Shown one piece after another: positions 61,968 to 64,000 of a stretch of 64,000 nucleotides of DNA. The notes under the pieces are model-generated. The model searched no databases and was not told the origin of the DNA. It saw only the letters and a program-made list of their open reading frames with translations. Source of the stretch: Saururus chinensis (Eukaryota > Streptophyta > Magnoliopsida > Piperales > Saururaceae). The stretch lies in contig CP141142.1 in assembly GCA_035235625.1 (NCBI GenBank), positions 41,457,644 through 41,521,643 on the forward strand. The letters run 5' to 3'. Both the position numbers and the translations under genes were made by a program. Positions within the stretch are counted from its first letter, which is position 1, and the number at the start of each line of letters is the position of its first letter.

Positions 61968-64000
61968 ATGGGTGTTGACAAATCTCTAAAATATGAGAAG
62001 TTTGATGGAAAAAATTTCATGAGATGGCAGACAAAGATGAAATTTTGGCTAACACAAGTGAACATATTCTATGTGGTTTCTGATACTGTTGCTGATAAAA
62101 CTATGTCTTTTGAATCTGATAAGACTACTAGTTCTTCTTATGTTAGAATTTCTAAGACTCACAATAGTGAGAAATTCAAACAAGATGATGAACTGTGTCA
62201 TGGTCAAATTCTTAGTGTTTTGAGCAATGAACTATATGATTTGCATGTGAACACTAAATCTGCCAAAGAATTATAGGATACTCTTAATAAAAAATATGGA
62301 AAAGAGCATGAAAGGGAAGAAAAGTATGTTGTGGGAGAATATTTTGACTATAAGATAGTTAATAACAAATCTGTTAGAGACCAGGTAGTTGAAATATAGA
62401 ATTTGGTAGCTAAGATCATTGGGAAAGGAATTCCCGTTGACGAGAGGCTCCAAGTCCCTGCTCTTATCGACAAACTGCCACCCTCATGGCGGGATTTTCA
62501 AATTACCTTGAAGCATAAGAGGGACGCAATGTCCATTGATGACTTGATTATGACCATTCAAATTAAAGAGAAATACAGGGGTAAGATGAAAGTCTTGCAA
62601 GGTTCTTTTTCAATAGCCAATGATAGTGCTCAAGCTAATATTGTGGAAGGGAAACCCAAGTTTTTTGGTAACAAGAAGAAGAACAAGAAATTTAAAAATC
62701 AGCCTCTCAAACCTGGTTTAAATATCTAAAAGGACAAGAAGTTGAAAGTTTGCTAGGTCTGTGGAAAACCTGAATATTTTGTAAACAAGGGCAAAGAGAA
62801 GAAAGGCCAGGACCAGAGACATGGTGGGGCTGCATCTTCTGCTCAGGCTAATGTGGTTATTTCAGATGACAGGTTAGTAATAATTAATTCTGAAATTAAC
62901 TTGGCATGTGAACCTACTGATTAGTGGGTTGATACAGGGGTAACTGTTCACATTGGTGTTAATGTTTCTTCTTTTTCTTTCTATCAAGAAGTAAAGGATA
63001 GGACATGACGATGGGGAACTCCTCTGTGACTAGAGTTTATAGAGTTGGAATTGTGGACATCTGGTTTACATCGGGGAATACGCTGAAGCTCCATAATGTG
63101 TTGCATATGCCAAGTGTGAGGAAGAACCTAGTTAGTGGTGTGCTTCTTAGTAGATAATGATATAAACTAGTGTTTGAGTCAAATAAAGTTATAATAACTA
63201 GGCATGATACTTTTGTTGGTAAAGGCTATGTGTGTGATGGTCTTTTTAAATTAAATTTGGTTTCTTATAATAACTCTTTATTTCAAGTAGATGTCTCTTT
63301 AATTTGTTATGTTGATTCTTTTGATATGTGGCATATGAGGCTAGGACATGTGAGTCTTCAAATCATTAAGAGAATGATGAATCTTGATTTGATTCCTAAA
63401 TTGCATATTGAATCTCTTGATAAATTGAAGTTTGTCTTGAAGCAAAACAACCAAGGAAACCATATAAATCTATTGTTAGATCTACACGCTTGCTTGATTT
63501 AATTCACTCTAACATTTGTGAGTTGAATAGATTATTGACTAGGGGTGGTATGAGATATTTCATTACTTTTATTGATGATTATTCAAAATTTTGTCATGTA
63601 TACTTGCTTAAGTCTAAAGATAAGGCTTTTAAGAAGTTTAAGGTTTATAAGATGGAGGTTGAGAATCAAACTGAGAGGCGGATCAAGAAACTAAGGTCTA
63701 ATTGTGGTGGGGAGTATTGTTCTCTTAAATTTTGCAAATTTTATGAAGATCAAGGAATAATACATGAAACCACACCCCTTACTCTCCTCAATCTAATGGC
63801 GTAGATGAAAGAAAGAATAGAACTTTTATAAACATGATAAATTCTATGTTTTCCTCTTCGGGTTTACCTAAAAATCTATGGGGAGAAGCAATTCTTTCAG
63901 CATGTATAATCTTAAACTGTGTGCCTCATAAAGGACAAAATATAACCCCTTATGAATTAATGAAAAGAAGAAAACCAAATTTAAAGTTCATTAAGGTTTG
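61968..64000 (+). pseudogene. Decayed Ty1/copia retrotransposon polyprotein (5' part)
   Basis: Domains in order are: gag start (KYEKFDGKNFMRWQTKMKFW, DUF4219-like, from ATG 61968); UBN2-like gag (to about 62600, ALIDKLPPSWRDF); a broken zinc knuckle near 62745 (second Cys pair and His altered); protease WVDTGVT near 62925; the GAG-pre-integrase HMRLGH near 63335; and integrase core to the window end (FITFIDDYSKF, LRSNCGGEY, NGVDERKNRT, LWGEAI). Stops occur at about 62274, 62396, 62728, 62753 and 62921, with frameshifts near 63005 and 63772. Both integrase catalytic Asp positions are Asn (HSNI, RSNC). Reverse transcriptase and RNase H would lie beyond the window. It is non-functional. Confidence 0.92.

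Noticed and set aside
1-64000. A previously undescribed gene system
   Set aside because: The three real genes are ordinary, unrelated plant genes. The remaining structure is explained by LTRs, MITEs and tandem repeats, with only the LTR hairpins and palindrome arrays left as open questions.

Overview
This is a plant nuclear window from a transposon-rich angiosperm genome. The evidence is intron-split plant genes with GT-AG junctions and AT-rich introns, a Stowaway MITE with TA target duplications, a hAT-type MITE with an 8-bp duplication, decayed Ty1/copia coding sequence, and several 3-4.6 kb LTRs with 5-bp target duplications. Only three cellular genes can be supported in 64 kb. The species cannot be named. 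A non-grass monocot or an early-diverging angiosperm is a weak guess, based on the tulip-bulb-type GH18 chitinase and the LTR load.

Layout. 1-9.4 kb holds no gene, only AT-rich sequence, a degenerate tandem repeat, an LTR 3' end and small MITEs. 9.58-14.21 kb (+) is a complete seven-exon LOG gene, encoding a cytokinin-activating phosphoribohydrolase of 218 aa. 16-36.4 kb is almost all retrotransposon sequence. A 3.3 kb solo LTR (+) at 18760-26686 was split by a 4.6 kb solo LTR (-) at 19436-24021 with an exact CCCGA duplication. Next comes an inverted pair of related LTRs, 28019-31143 (-) with an AAAAT duplication and 31484-35302 (+). 37.03-40.81 kb (+) is a complete four-exon PAM16/TIM16 gene of 115 aa, whose first coding exon is only the ATG.

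42-56 kb is again a mosaic of LTRs in both orientations (42.5-46.2, 49.3-50.3, 50.46-53.49 and 54.06-54.97 kb), with a hAT-type MITE at 48184-49029. 58.8-59.7 kb (+) is an intronless GH18 chitinase-like gene with its catalytic motif but one frameshift. It has a tandemly duplicated upstream region and is followed by an 835-bp MITE. From about 61.97 kb to the window end is a decayed Ty1/copia polyprotein with many stops and both integrase aspartates replaced by asparagine.

The three genes are functionally unrelated: cytokinin activation, mitochondrial protein import, and chitin binding or hydrolysis. Nothing suggests an operon-like cluster or a new biochemical system. The most interesting structure is in the LTRs: nested insertions that can be ordered in time, a hairpin (GAGTATA...TATACTC type) at a nearly constant distance of about 480-515 bp from the 3' end of several diverged LTRs, and arrays of paired palindromic 8-10-mers in LTR leader regions.
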